Assembly: GCA_028641055.1 (NCBI GenBank)
Contig: CM054058.1
Span: 82,316,020 to 82,380,019 of the forward strand
Length of the DNA: 64,000 nt
Direction of reading: 5' to 3'
From: Alopecurus myosuroides
Lineage: Eukaryota; Streptophyta; Magnoliopsida; Poales; Poaceae
Positions 53,746-64,000 of this stretch are shown in pieces. The notes under the pieces were generated by a model. The model had not been told where the DNA came from. It saw only the letters and a list, made by a program, of their open reading frames with translations, and made no database searches. The position numbers were made by a program, and so were the translations under genes. Numbering within the stretch: the stretch's first letter is position 1; the number at the start of each line of letters is the position of its first letter.

Positions 53746-56503
53746 CACTACAACACAAAAGCCACGTGGAGACATTGAATTTGGGTGGTAAAGACGCATT
53801 ATTTCGCCTCTAGATGGTTGTAGAGTCGTCTCCAGAAAGCGTCGCACGAACGTCTTCTTGTGCACCGTCTCAAAATTTGTAAGGACGTATTGTAAGCGTG
53901 TGTAGGAAAATTGGGACGCCCTAGAAAGCATGTCTCCGTGTATAGAGACGTAGTGGGAGATGGCCCTAAAGACGCTCACATGTTGTCTCTACGAATTTTT
54001 GAGACACTTTAAGGCGTGCTAATGCGAGAACATTATATTGATTTTTTTAATGACTAAATTATCGACTCGTGTAGTGAATGGAGAAATACATACATCTTGC
54101 AAATCAGTATGCATGCGTAGTACATCTTGCAAATCAATATGCATGCGTAGTGAATTGTAGGGAAATAAATATATCACGAAACAGGCTTCGCCCCGCTTGA
54201 GTCATACATATGAAAGTTGGGAAATAAATATATTGATCGACGAAAATTGTGTTTTACAACTGAAATGTACATACATATGAAAGAGGGCATGAATGAAGAA
54301 AATACTTAAAAGTATTCATGTACTTTTAACTGGCTAGAGTCTATCTAAACTTTTGCTTGTACTTCAACACCCACAGGTCTTCACTGCTTCATGCGGAATT
54401 TTTTCCTTGTGGCCTTTTAGTGTGATTATTTAGAATTCGGCAATAGAGCTTTCTGCAAAAAAAAAAAAAAAAAAAAAAAAAGTTTGCACCATCACTGAGA
54501 TCTCTAGGTAAAAATATTTTGTTCCGTTAGTCATTAAAAATTAATGTGGACACCAAACTATTGACCAATATATATACGTACCTTTTTAGCATCAGGACAA
54601 TTAGAAATAATCGTTACCCTGCACAGAATAATCTAACTCAGTATAGAAAAAATTAAATTACCAATAAATATGGAAACCATCATCTTGTAATATTACGCAG
54701 ACCTTGTACCCTCCTAATACTAAAAATAGTAGCTAGCGTTGCTGGAATTACTTATTAGCTAAAAGAAAGTACAGCCACCCTGATCCAGCAACATCCTCCA
54801 ATGCATTTTAATTGATGCCTGCCAGGAAAGAAGGGTTAGTAGAATTGATTGGAGACAATTCAAGGAAATAAATTATGAAAAGTACCAAAGAACTCGAGCT
54901 ATATAATATATCTGTAAGCCTTACACATTGCTCTAAGTTACTTAAGCCAAATCGATTTCTTACTAAATGATGCAGCGATATCGATTCCTTATTAGCTTTT
55001 AAGTAATGTTAAGAACAGCCAGTCTGATTCAGCAACAACCCTTTAATGCATATTTAGAACCTTATCAATTCACTTTTGGGCAATAGTACAACTTGAAGCT
55101 TTGGTGCATTTAAGTTGAAGCCTATCAAGAAACAAGGGTTAGTGGCATTGATTGGATAAGGAAACAATGTTCATAGATACTGAAGAACCCGAGCAAATAT
55201 ATCCACATGCCTTACAAATTGGTCCCGGTATCTTAAGCGATGTAACTTACATCTGCAATAAGACATAAGAAATTAAGCAAGGTCGAGGCTAAACTAACCT
55301 GAAAATACTAGCTAAAGACATGGCCCTTACCTTGCAGCCTGAATAGACCATAGTTATAGTCACTGCGTGTTGTACTTAGAAGGCTCCAAAAACTTCATAT
55401 AGGCACTTCTACAAATATAAAACGTAGTTCCAGGTTAATAAATTAACAGAAAATCTACTTGGTCCAAGTAAATCAAGTCCGATGAACATTTTTTTTATTG
55501 ATTACGCAAGAATGACATAAGTACAAAAAATATTATCGGTGCAAGTTTAAGTTACAATAATATATTTGCATTCGAAATTGGAAGGGACGACCTAATCAAA
55601 CTTGACATTAGACCGTGATATCATCAAATTTCAGTTTCCTAATGCTTATATCATGGAATTAATAGGTTACAAGTATTTCATTATCTCAGATATTTGGCCA
55701 CAAAAAATTACAAACAGGCCCATGTTTAGCACTAGGTTTGATGGATGCTAATATCACAGGTTTCCTTTTTGAGTTCGGATCATATATGAGTACAACTATT
55801 AGCTAGATTGAACGAGCAAAAATAAGAACGATTTTCCTGGCATCAGGCAAAGCCTTATTGGAGAGACTCAAACAGACGTATACGAATCAGATAGGTACAG
55901 GATCGGTTAAAGAAAGGAACAAGCTAAGATTAAATTAGTACGGGCACATACCCGTGATCTGTGGAGCCTCGACTGCACAGAGTGGTCTGCCTGCAACTCC
56001 CATGGGATGATGGCGAACGATGGAGCGCGTAGGAGAAAGGCAAAGCAGCATGGAAAACATCACCATCGCGCCGAGTTCGACTGGATCGGGACGCACATAG
56101 AGCGACGGCAGTGTTCTCCAGCGGACGAAGATCCTGTACCAGCAAACTGGGGAGAGGTGCCAGTAGTTGCGCACAGTTCGGCGGAGATGCATCGCCGGGA
56201 TCTAAAGTAGGCCGTCTGGTGGCGGCGGCGATAGGTTACCACAGATCTATCTGTGCCTGAAGTGGTTGGAGACGGGAGAGATAAATTGGGGAGTTCCAAT
56301 TTTTTTTTTTTATTGACGTTATAGGAGTGCCCTTTGGATTAGTCGGATGGATAAGGAGCTCAGACAGGTGATTTTTTTGCACGGCGAGACGACCTGCAAA
56401 ACGTCCTAAAAATCGTCTTTATTCATGGATTGGATTTGCACGTAAAGACGAAAACAAAAGCGTCAAAGACATGGCGTCTCTACATGTCAATTTTGTTGTA
56501 GTG
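53746..56503. mobile_element. CACTA-3: small non-autonomous CACTA-like element
   Basis: Starts CACTACAACACAAAA and ends TTTTGTTGTAGTG, with TSD TTA at 53743-53745 and 56504-56506. Near both ends lie repeats of the type AGACG/CGTCT (AAAGACGC, GTCGTCTCC, GGCGTCTCTAC), plausible subterminal motifs. The interior is non-coding: a 25-A run (54457-54481) and a diverged direct repeat (54780-54960 versus 55022-55240, both with CAGCAAC, AGGGTTAGT, GATTGGA). A GC-rich patch (55930-56300) has short open frames but no recognisable domain. Confidence 0.85.
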
Positions 56504-56506
56504 TTA

Positions 56507-58560
56507 TAAGGAGTGAATGTTGGTTGATTCCATGTTGGCTTTAATGTTTCAATATGTAAAATAAAAGTGAATCAACTGAAAAGGCAATTCCATCCTTATG
56601 TGGTGTTTGTTAAACTTAGGAAAAAGACTTGCCAACTTAAATAATTCTGAAGAAGTAGGAATTGTCCTGTTAATTAGCGGGAGTCCGTGCTAAAACCGAA
56701 ATAACACCATGGACGACTGTCATGGAACACGGCCGTTGCTGGGGCACACAGCCACCCCTGTCTTCCCACACAAGATGCACACATATCACCGAAGCTAGAG
56801 TTGTCGTTCAGGTGGCCCCCGGTGTCATTGTCATCAAGCTGCAGCTGCAGCGACTCTGACTTCACCAGAAGACCGTAAAGGAGACCGTAGCTGAAATTGT
56901 GTCGAGAAGCACACGCCGGTCTATGCTAAACATGCGACTCTTAGCATAGAGGCAGATAGTTCAGATTCTACGGAAGAGCCCTAAAAGAGATGTGCGAGAC
57001 CTGCGCTGAAGAGATCTTCACCACCGGACCTCCCCCTGTAGGCCATCGTACACCGCTCAAAACGTAGATGCTTGAGAAACATAGAGGCCTTGACTTCACA
57101 TCCTGGAGATATCTGCGCGAAGACACTCGGACACGCTAGAGCACTAACGGAATCCGTTGGCGACCAGACCATTTCTCATCATCATCGTCGTTGCCAAACT
57201 GACACCACACGGCACCTCGATATCGTCAATTTCATGCTGCCAACCATGATGTTGTGTAAGTCCAACCCATGGGAAAGCACCCAGGAACCACCATCTTCAA
57301 GACTAGGCCCCTAGGAGGGGAGGCGCCGCGGCTCGACGCTGTCGTCCGATCTTGCATCACGGGATCTAGGTCTTCATCCGAAGATGTGATCCAAGGCTGA
57401 GAAAACCAAGAAACTTCACGATGACGCCTCAAGAGGGAGAGGACGTCAAAGGGATCCGCATCATCCATATGTCACCCGGAGCACCCGAGTTACTCAACCC
57501 CATGCAGCCGGACCAAAGCGTGGAGAGACCCCGACACCGCTGATGTGCCACAAGAGCCACCTTCCACACCACCGTCAAGCGCCAGCGGGCCAAAACGGGC
57601 GCGAAATAGAACCAGTGCCCCATCAACACTCCATCAGCACCATGGTGACCTCCATCTCACCCAAGTCCATGAGCATGAGGGGGAGCTGCCACCACACCCC
57701 GAGTGCTCCGAAAAGAGCAGGTGTGGCCGCCCCGGCGAGAGGCCGCCACCTCTCAACATGAGTCCTACAGGGAGACATGGTCGCCAGAGGTGTGCCCTGG
57801 TGATCGCACCCGGTCTGAGCCTCCCCCACCTCGATATCCCGCTGTCGGGGGCGACGTCGCATGCGAGAAAGGAACCCTGCTACCGTGGTCCGCCTCGCGG
57901 AAGGAGTGCTAGAAAGAGGGGCGTCAACACGGTAAGGTTAGGGTTTTCCTCCGAAGGTATAGCAGTGCATAGAGATACGGGGGTATTTACACACGGACCT
58001 AGGAAGGTGCGTAACAATTTCCACCGGAATGGGCAAGGAAACGAGTGGATCGGTAATCTAGAACAGTGATCCAAGTACATAAACTGGCCGAGGTCGGGAA
58101 TTTTCCAGCGACCGTATGTTACACCCGTTTTGGGCCAATAAACAATCAACCAATTAAGCGAGGACTTAGTATTGGTTTAAGAAGGTTTTTTCCTTGTTTA
58201 GATTCTTCCTGCATGACTAACTTGCAGAAGTAATATCATCATTTGTGTGATTTGGATACTCACCCCTCTTTGAGTTCTAAAATACCTAGATTAATCCTCT
58301 CAAGTCACTTATAAAATTGTGGCCAATGTTGTTGAAAGTTAGTGCTGGTCATCACCAACTTATAAGATGATTTGGTTTAGAAAAATGTTTGTTATAAAGA
58401 TCTCTCCAAGATGCACCCTCAACCATATGATCTAGACCTATTTCATCATGTCGAGAGAAACATTGGTCACTTTGCTTCGTTTAAACTATCGCACCAAAAT
58501 TTCCCGTATTTTTAGATGCGTGCTATGCAGATACACAAAATATATTTAGATCCTTATAAG
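56507..58560. other. Unclassified intergenic sequence, partly GC-rich
   Basis: 56680-58070 is GC-rich with short overlapping frames on both strands (up to ~174 codons at 57545-58069). The peptides are P/R/S-rich and no domain was recognised; transposon origin is likely but no ends or TSD were found. 58130-58560 shows nothing. Confidence 0.35.
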
Positions 58561-59200
58561 TTTCCAAACACTGAGATGTTACACGCTACCTCATGGAACA
58601 ACCCTTTGTGTGCTCAGGTTTGATTCCACCATGAAGCCCCAAGACGATGCTCAAGATGCCCAAGAACGTGCCCAAGATGATGCCCAAGAAGCTATGAAAG
58701 AAGTCCGAGAAGAAGGCATCGAGTAAGAAGAAGAGAAAGAGAAGGAGGGAGAAGGGCAGGGAGCCCGGCCTCAAAACCCGGCCAGGCCGGACTCCAGGTC
58801 AGACCCCTTCCAGAGGCAACCGGCCTCCACCCTGGCCTTAGGCGGGGCCCCATGCGCCTCAGGCCGGCCGACCACCCGAGCTCCCCGGCCTCCGTGCGCG
58901 CTGAGCCGGGTGGCCACCCGATGCGCCCGGCCCCCACCCCGGCCTTAGGCCGGCTGCCTTGCGTCACTAGGCAGGCAACCCTGCTAGGCTGCTACTGCTC
59001 CCACCCCGGCCTAACTGCTCGGCCAGGCCGGGTGCCCTGAAGACTGCGGGATTTAGGGGTTTTCTCCCCCTTTTCCATCCAACCTACCCCATTGGCTATA
59101 TACGGACCCCTTTGGCTAGATCTAGATTTTAGAGATGAATTTAGACATTTGAGTTTTGCTCTTGTACCCCTTTTGTGAGACTACTCCTATGATTTGTACA
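58560..59200. other. Possible LTR-like remnant
   Basis: A low-complexity stretch (repeated GCCCAAGA(A/T)G, then GGCCGGCC-rich sequence) is followed by CCCCATTGGCTATATACGG (TATA-like). The GC-rich followed by TATA-containing layout resembles a retrotransposon LTR, but no second LTR, primer site or TSD was found. Confidence 0.3.
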
Positions 59201-59305
59201 TAGGACCGTATCAAGGCTACTCCTATGGTTTGTACCTAGGACCGTATCAAGGCTACTCCTATGGTTTGTACCTAGGACCGTATCAAGGCTACTCCTATGG
59301 TTTCC
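59178..59305 (+). repeat. 36-bp tandem repeat (three copies)
   Basis: AGGACCGTATCAAGG followed by CTACTCCTATGGTTTGTACCT is repeated three times with almost no change, beginning near 59202; a diverged partial unit precedes it. Confidence 0.93.
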
Positions 59306-60330
59306 TATCATTTCCCCTTGGGATTCAGTTAGGTACTTTCCAATCTTCCTTAACTAACCCTTTAGGTTTTATTGGCGTGGTGGACCGACCATGGGTGTCA
59401 AGCGGTTTCCGAAAATGTTAGTTCTGTTGGATCGATCGTCCCATAGGCGGCCGTTGCGGCTTAATTGACTTGAGATTTGGGTTCTTTAGTTCTTACTAAT
59501 TATCTCCCCCTTATTTTCCCCACGATTCCCCTCGTTCCCCCTTCGCGTTCTTGGTCGAATCGTGAAGATCGGTCCACCCAAGAGGTTAACCCCTCCATCA
59601 CACACGTTTCTTTCATTCCAGATCTCTGACGCCACACAAGCAAGCAAAGGCCGGGAAGACATGACTTTCTGATTAGGGCTGCAACCATGCGTGAGCACCA
59701 TTCCTTAATGATGAGGCATGTCCCATATTGAGGATTAATTAAGGTTGTGGATATATCTAACCAGTCCCTAATAGAACCACGAAGCCGAATGGAGTAACGA
59801 GAATACACAATATAGCCGGCCATGGGCAGTCCGGCCCGACCCAACCCAAAAATCTTGGGCCGGGCTCAGGATTGAAATTTGAGCCCAATGGTCGGGCCGG
59901 GCTCGGGCTTGGTGGAAGCTTTTTTATATCGTGATCGGGTCGATCGGGCCTAGCCGCTTGTGTGGTATCGTGTGGGAGAGCGGTCAGTCCGTGCGGACTT
60001 TTTGTTCACATTTGCCACCCGAGATATCGCTTCTTCTTCATAGGTTTGGCATCACCGGTTGAGTTAACCCTAACCCATGATATATCGAATCAGGTCAAAA
60101 CATAATGCATGTTTCATCGGCCAGCCGGCGGTTGGCGTGTGAGGCGGACGGGAACTCGTAGGGGGAAAACGCAGAGGCTGGCCACGCCGGCGGCACTTGG
60201 CGGTTCACGCGCACCGGTGCGGCGGCGTGAAGGAAGACCTGGAGGCTGGAGCACAGAACGCACGTCAGCCTACTCACATAGGCGAGACATCAACTCCATG
60301 ATCCGTTCGGTAAGATAACAATGCACGAGC
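59306..60330. other. Intergenic sequence upstream of gene 3
   Basis: 59820-59930 contains a GGGCCGGGCTC / GAGCCC hairpin-like motif reminiscent of small DNA transposons, without clear ends. The rest shows no gene. Confidence 0.3.
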
Positions 60331-60599
60331 CACCGGGTTAGCAATGCGACCCGGATTTGGGGATTTTCTTTTTCTTTTTTTGGTGGAGAGAGCAGGCTTT
60401 AGAAAAGTCCCATGGCTCGTCCTAGTCGTTAAAACCAAACCCTGTAAACTCTCTTTCTTATTTAATGGAAATGGCAGACTTTTGCCTAGTGACCCGGATT
60501 TGGGAGTTTGACCGTAACTATTTCTGGTGTAATGGAGATGGTATCCCTGCGCTGCGGAGTTTGGACCCCCTCCTGTGGACGAGTCGTACTGAGACCGTC

Positions 60600-60942
60600 C
60601 GCGCGCGGGTGGACGTCCGTCGTATAAATCTCGCCTCGCGGGTTGGCCTTCTTCCCTGTATCGGCCATCGTCTCCTGTAGGCATAAACACCAGTTTGGGC
60701 CGGCAGCTGCAGACCTCAAAGCTGCATCCTTTCCTGGTAAAGCTAGCACGCATTCGTCCTCTGTTTATCGTCCAAAAGAAATTGGAAAACAGGCTCTCCC
60801 CGTCAGCTTCACTTGACATTTGACGACCACACGGCGATCTCGGTCTCTTCTCGAGCTAGCTCCACCCTCCTGCTTCATCCTCTGCTCGCCGTCCGCGCCC
60901 TTCCGGTCGTTCGACGCGGCGCCGCTCCTTCCCACGTGCCAG
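60600..60942 (+). promoter_or_regulatory. Promoter/leader region of gene 3
   Basis: Aligns with gene 1 (2980-3246 and 4973-5052) and is not interrupted by LINE-A, so it shows the ancestral layout. GTATAAAT near 60623-60630 is a TATA candidate. The leader exon ends CCAG|GTACGTAAT, with donor at 60943. Confidence 0.5.
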
Positions 60943-63208
60943 GTACGTAATTCACCCTGTACTATGATACTTCGCGCGAATTGGGCGGTAATGCGTGCTA
61001 GCACTCCCGGCAATCGCAATCACGCACCCTGCACCAACTGGTTTCTGCACGTTCACAACTCCGTGGTGGTCGGGCCGGAGTCGGCTCCCATGGACCGGCA
61101 GTGAGCCGCCGTGACATGCTTGCACCCGACGAGCACCGCCTTGACCCATGGGCTCGCTCTACACAGCCTTCACCCAGGCGCTCATAATACACAGGTCGAC
61201 GTTGCTCGTCCCTTGTGGACGCCGTCAATGTGTTGCCATAACCCGTGCATAATGCTAATCATGGCGGCTAACTCGTGAGGCAGGAAGCTCGGTGGCGAGA
61301 TCGAACTCGCCGAGCACCGTCGTCTGCGCGAGCATCCGCTGAACGACCTTGCCGCCGTGCTGGCGCGGTGCAGGGGCGACCTGCGGTGACCGGCCGGTGT
61401 ATCGTTCCTCCGGCGCTGAGCCGGCGCTCCGTCACGGCCGTGGCCAGGGGCGGGATGCTCCTCCACGGCGGACGCATTGTCGAGCGATCGGGTTCTATAA
61501 TCTGAAACAGAAAAGTACAAGGCAAAAAAAAAATATGGTGGCATGCTAGCTAGCTGATGCATACGTGTCTGGCCTCTGCAGATCCACATGATATATGACT
61601 CCCACTGTCCATCAGGGCACCGTCTGCTACCTCTAGCTCCGTGTTTTAGCTTCTCTCTTCAATACTTGCTACTTTCGGATGCAGCGGAAATGTCCTATCA
61701 AACCTGAAACTAAATACGTGAATCCTGCATATATTCAATGGAGCTAAATAAATGAATCATATGTGCTATTTCCATTAAAAAAAAAGAATAATGTGTTATA
61801 GACAGTCTCCGCTACTGTTGAATTATCCAGCGACAACAAACAAGTAGTAGGAGAGTGAGTCCGTTCTCGTGGATCAAAAGAAACCGGATCAGAAGCGAAC
61901 CAACCTCTCCCTTGGGTCGCTGTCGCTCCCGCCGGCGACTCGGGGAGGAAAACCTAGGCGCCGCCAGAGGGTCCATTCTCCTCGACCTCCTCCCCTCGCC
62001 GCCGCCGGGAGAAACCCGCACGCCGTCGGCGGCGGGGCCGTGGGCTATTTCGTCTCCCCCGAGGCGCGGCTCGGCGGGGATGAAATCGGCAGGCATTGCG
62101 GCATGGAATTGGTACAGAGGCTCGGAGGCGGCACAGTGGTGCGGGGGAAGGTCGGCTGTGCGCTGGCTGCCAGCCGCGGCGGCTCTCCGGCAGTGGGCTT
62201 CTTCCGGTGACCAAGGCGGCCCTCCTTGCCCAGATCCGGCCACTCTGGCCCCGGATTCGGCTGGCTGGGGATGCGTGTGGTGTGCTGCAGCGCGGGGCTC
62301 GGCTCTGTGGTTGCAGCTCCCTGTTCTCTCGGCCACGGGAGCTCCATTATGCAGCGGCAGCAGGGTGGAGTAGCGCCGGCGGCTTCGTGTGCTAATACCA
62401 ATTTCTGACCGGCGGGGGAAACAATTGTGCGGCACTCCGGGCGAAAGCCCTGCCCGATCTTTGGTGCCGGCGCCTCCGGCGTCTTTTTCTCCTTGGAGGT
62501 GTTCCTTGAGGGGTTTCGGCATCTCCCTCACCCTCGGGGCGTTATCTTCAGGGTGAAAACCTTGACGTACCAAGCTGGAATCGCAATGGCGGCGTCCTCA
62601 GCGTCGTTACTTTGTTGAGAGCATCCCTTTAGGAGACACGACTTGGTGTTTGCTGCTGCCCTATGTCTCTGAGGAGCGCCATCACCTCTGCTTCCAAGGT
62701 GGAGCCTTCGTTGGGACCGGCCAAGTCCTGCCTTTTCACTTGCCCACTCCTCTAGGCGCAAAGGGTGGAAGGTACGTCGGCTAGGGCAGTCCCGAAGAAT
62801 TGCTCCTTCTCGGAGGTGACCGACATTGGTCGAGACGCGACTTGGAGGCTCTTGCTAGGCAAGGCGAGGCTTTTGCTGCTACTGTGTGTATCTTGTGTGG
62901 TTGCTTACTAAGCATTGTAAGTTGCGTTCGTTGCGACGTTTGTGTCGTATACGATGTTGTACCAGATATGCCTCCCAGGACATATCCTTGAAAAAGTCTC
63001 CACCACTGCTATATCCTCATCTTATTTGTCCCTTGTAATAATTTCAAAGCAAAACATATATTAGGTGAGATGATTAATTTACTGTGCATTAGTAGCTAAT
63101 ATCATATACTGTGCGCATTTATCAAAGCTTTACAATATTGTGTATTATCGAATGAATGCAGAACAATGATTTTTAGCCGTGCACTCAGTTTTCTAAATTA
63201 ATGAACAG
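60943..63208 (+). other. Gene 3 intron 1 with GC-rich block and an insertion
   Basis: 61000-61570 is the GC-rich block shared with gene 1. Relative to gene 1, about 1.25 kb (near 61752 to 63005) is extra: a GC-rich sequence open in several frames (largest 62573-61812 minus, 253 codons). A poly(A)-like run (61778-61787) lies near the left edge. I found no domain or clean TSD. The intron ends with GAACAG at 63208. Confidence 0.5.
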
Positions 63209-63239
63209 GTGATAGCTGCTCAACCGAGGCAAGCATACA

Positions 63240-63989
63240 ATGGAGGCAATGGACGAAGCTGAGATTTGGGCACCAATAGTGGCTGCTCCTCTTAATTTGC
63301 CTGCATCTTCTCATACTATTCCTCTTCCAAGCCAGGTAATAAGCTACATAAAAATATGCACCTCCATTTTTCTTCCTTCATCAGCTATCTTTTTGCTAAC
63401 TTATACTACTAGATAACATGCATTCACAGAATGGTGTGTTAGGGTCGTTCCCTGTTGCATTTGCTATATGCTATCTATGTCACTAAAAAGAATGGACGTT
63501 AATAATCCTATTCTTCTACCGAGGCCATAAATTAAAGGAAAAAGATAACACTAGGGAAACAAACTGGTGTGATAGGGTCGTTCCCTATTGGTTTTCTTCA
63601 AAACCAGATGTCAAAACAGTCTGTCAGGCACCACACTCCTGCAAACCATCCAACCCTAAGCACAATCACTCAATCACCATTAAAAACAAAATGAAATGAT
63701 ACCTTATTTGTATTCCACAGGTGGAAGAATACTTCAATTATGTGTACAACAATTATGCAAAGGAAACTGACCAGTTTATAGGAGAGCCCCAAGATAAGCC
63801 ATGGAAAGACCAACACTTAGGAGGTAACATGTTAATTATTTGATCTTAACAATTCTCATATTCTATTACACATGTAATTTTTTTTCTCCCCAATCTAATG
63901 TATGAATATTTTCTGTTTTAGAGTTCATTGCAAAGAAAAACTGGAGGCGTGGCCCAAGAGGTTCTCGCAAGAGGAGGATATTCCCATCG
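63240..63989 (+). CDS. Telobox-MYB gene 3, 5' part (runs off the window)
   Basis: Three coding exons are visible: 63240-63335, 63721-63823 and 63922-63989, all with GT/AG borders and the same phases as genes 1 and 2. They encode 89 residues: MEAMDEAEIWAPIVAAP, then VEEYFNYVYNNYAKETDQ, then a basic segment (NWRRGPRGSRKRRIFPS) that may be a nuclear signal. No stop or frameshift is seen. The exons for the MYB repeat would lie 1.5-2 kb further right and are outside the window, so family membership rests on alignment with genes 1 and 2. This may be the only functional member of the cluster. The long intron 1 has gained an insertion. Confidence 0.75.
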
Positions 63990-64000
63990 GTAAGAATGAA

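Noticed and set aside
57545..58069. 174-codon open frame in intergenic sequence
   Set aside because: No domain, overlapping frames on both strands, no splice or promoter context.
59194..59421. Repeat peptide (GPYQGYSYGLYL) as a possible small repetitive protein
   Set aside because: The frame merely translates the 36-bp tandem repeat; it has no promoter, and the repeat region lies in likely transposon debris.
61812..62573. 253-codon minus-strand open frame in gene 3 intron 1
   Set aside because: Located in a GC-rich insertion with overlapping frames on both strands; the peptide is low-complexity and unlike known proteins.

Overview
The window is plant nuclear DNA, most likely from a Triticeae grass (wheat, Aegilops, barley or rye relatives). 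Three observations support this: intron-containing genes with canonical GT/AG splice sites, a very high transposon load with nested insertions, and CACTA (En/Spm) elements with the TIRs and AGTCCCGG-type subterminal repeats common in Triticeae. No bacterial or organellar genes were seen. Roughly 70 % of the window lies inside elements whose ends and target-site duplications (TSDs) can be read directly.

The host layer is a tandem family of three genes, all on the + strand. Each encodes a small protein with one MYB/SANT repeat of the telobox (LKDKWRNL, TRF-like) class. Gene 1 has its 5' UTR exon near 3.2-5.05 kb and coding exons at 17.0-19.7 kb. Gene 2 lies at 51.5-53.4 kb. Gene 3 starts at 60.8 kb and runs off the right edge. 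The first three coding exons align one-for-one in all copies. Gene 1 has a premature TAG and gene 2 has two premature TGA codons in the MYB exon, so both look like pseudogenes. Gene 3 is open as far as it can be seen.

Insertions in order: LINE-A (3247-4956, minus strand) sits in the gene 1 leader. A non-autonomous LTR retrotransposon with 3.5-kb LTRs (5521-16364, TSD AGGGT) sits in gene 1 intron 1. LINE-B (17750-18935), with an inverted and patched 5' end, sits in a later gene 1 intron. A 20.9-kb CACTA element (CACTA-1, 21956-42895, TSD TAA) lies between genes 1 and 2. A second CACTA element (43870-48352, TSD GAT) carries a ~0.7-kb tandem array and a 5S-rRNA-derived segment. LINE-D (48987-51403) sits just upstream of gene 2. 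A third CACTA-like element (53746-56503, TSD TTA) follows gene 2.

CACTA-1 is the most interesting object. On the minus strand it encodes a 1133-residue protein that appears intact: a plant CACTA accessory protein with a C-terminal Ulp1/C48 cysteine-protease domain. It also carries a TNP2-type transposase whose frame is interrupted only by a very young LTR retrotransposon (33571-41541). That retrotransposon has 3.7-kb LTRs around only ~0.5 kb of internal sequence. Between the two transposition genes lies cargo: an intact AP2/ERF-domain gene on the + strand with its own TATA-like boxes and poly(A) signal, and two copies of an unknown 157-181-residue protein gene. These lie inside a partial tandem duplication in which the second copy has lost the AP2 reading frame.
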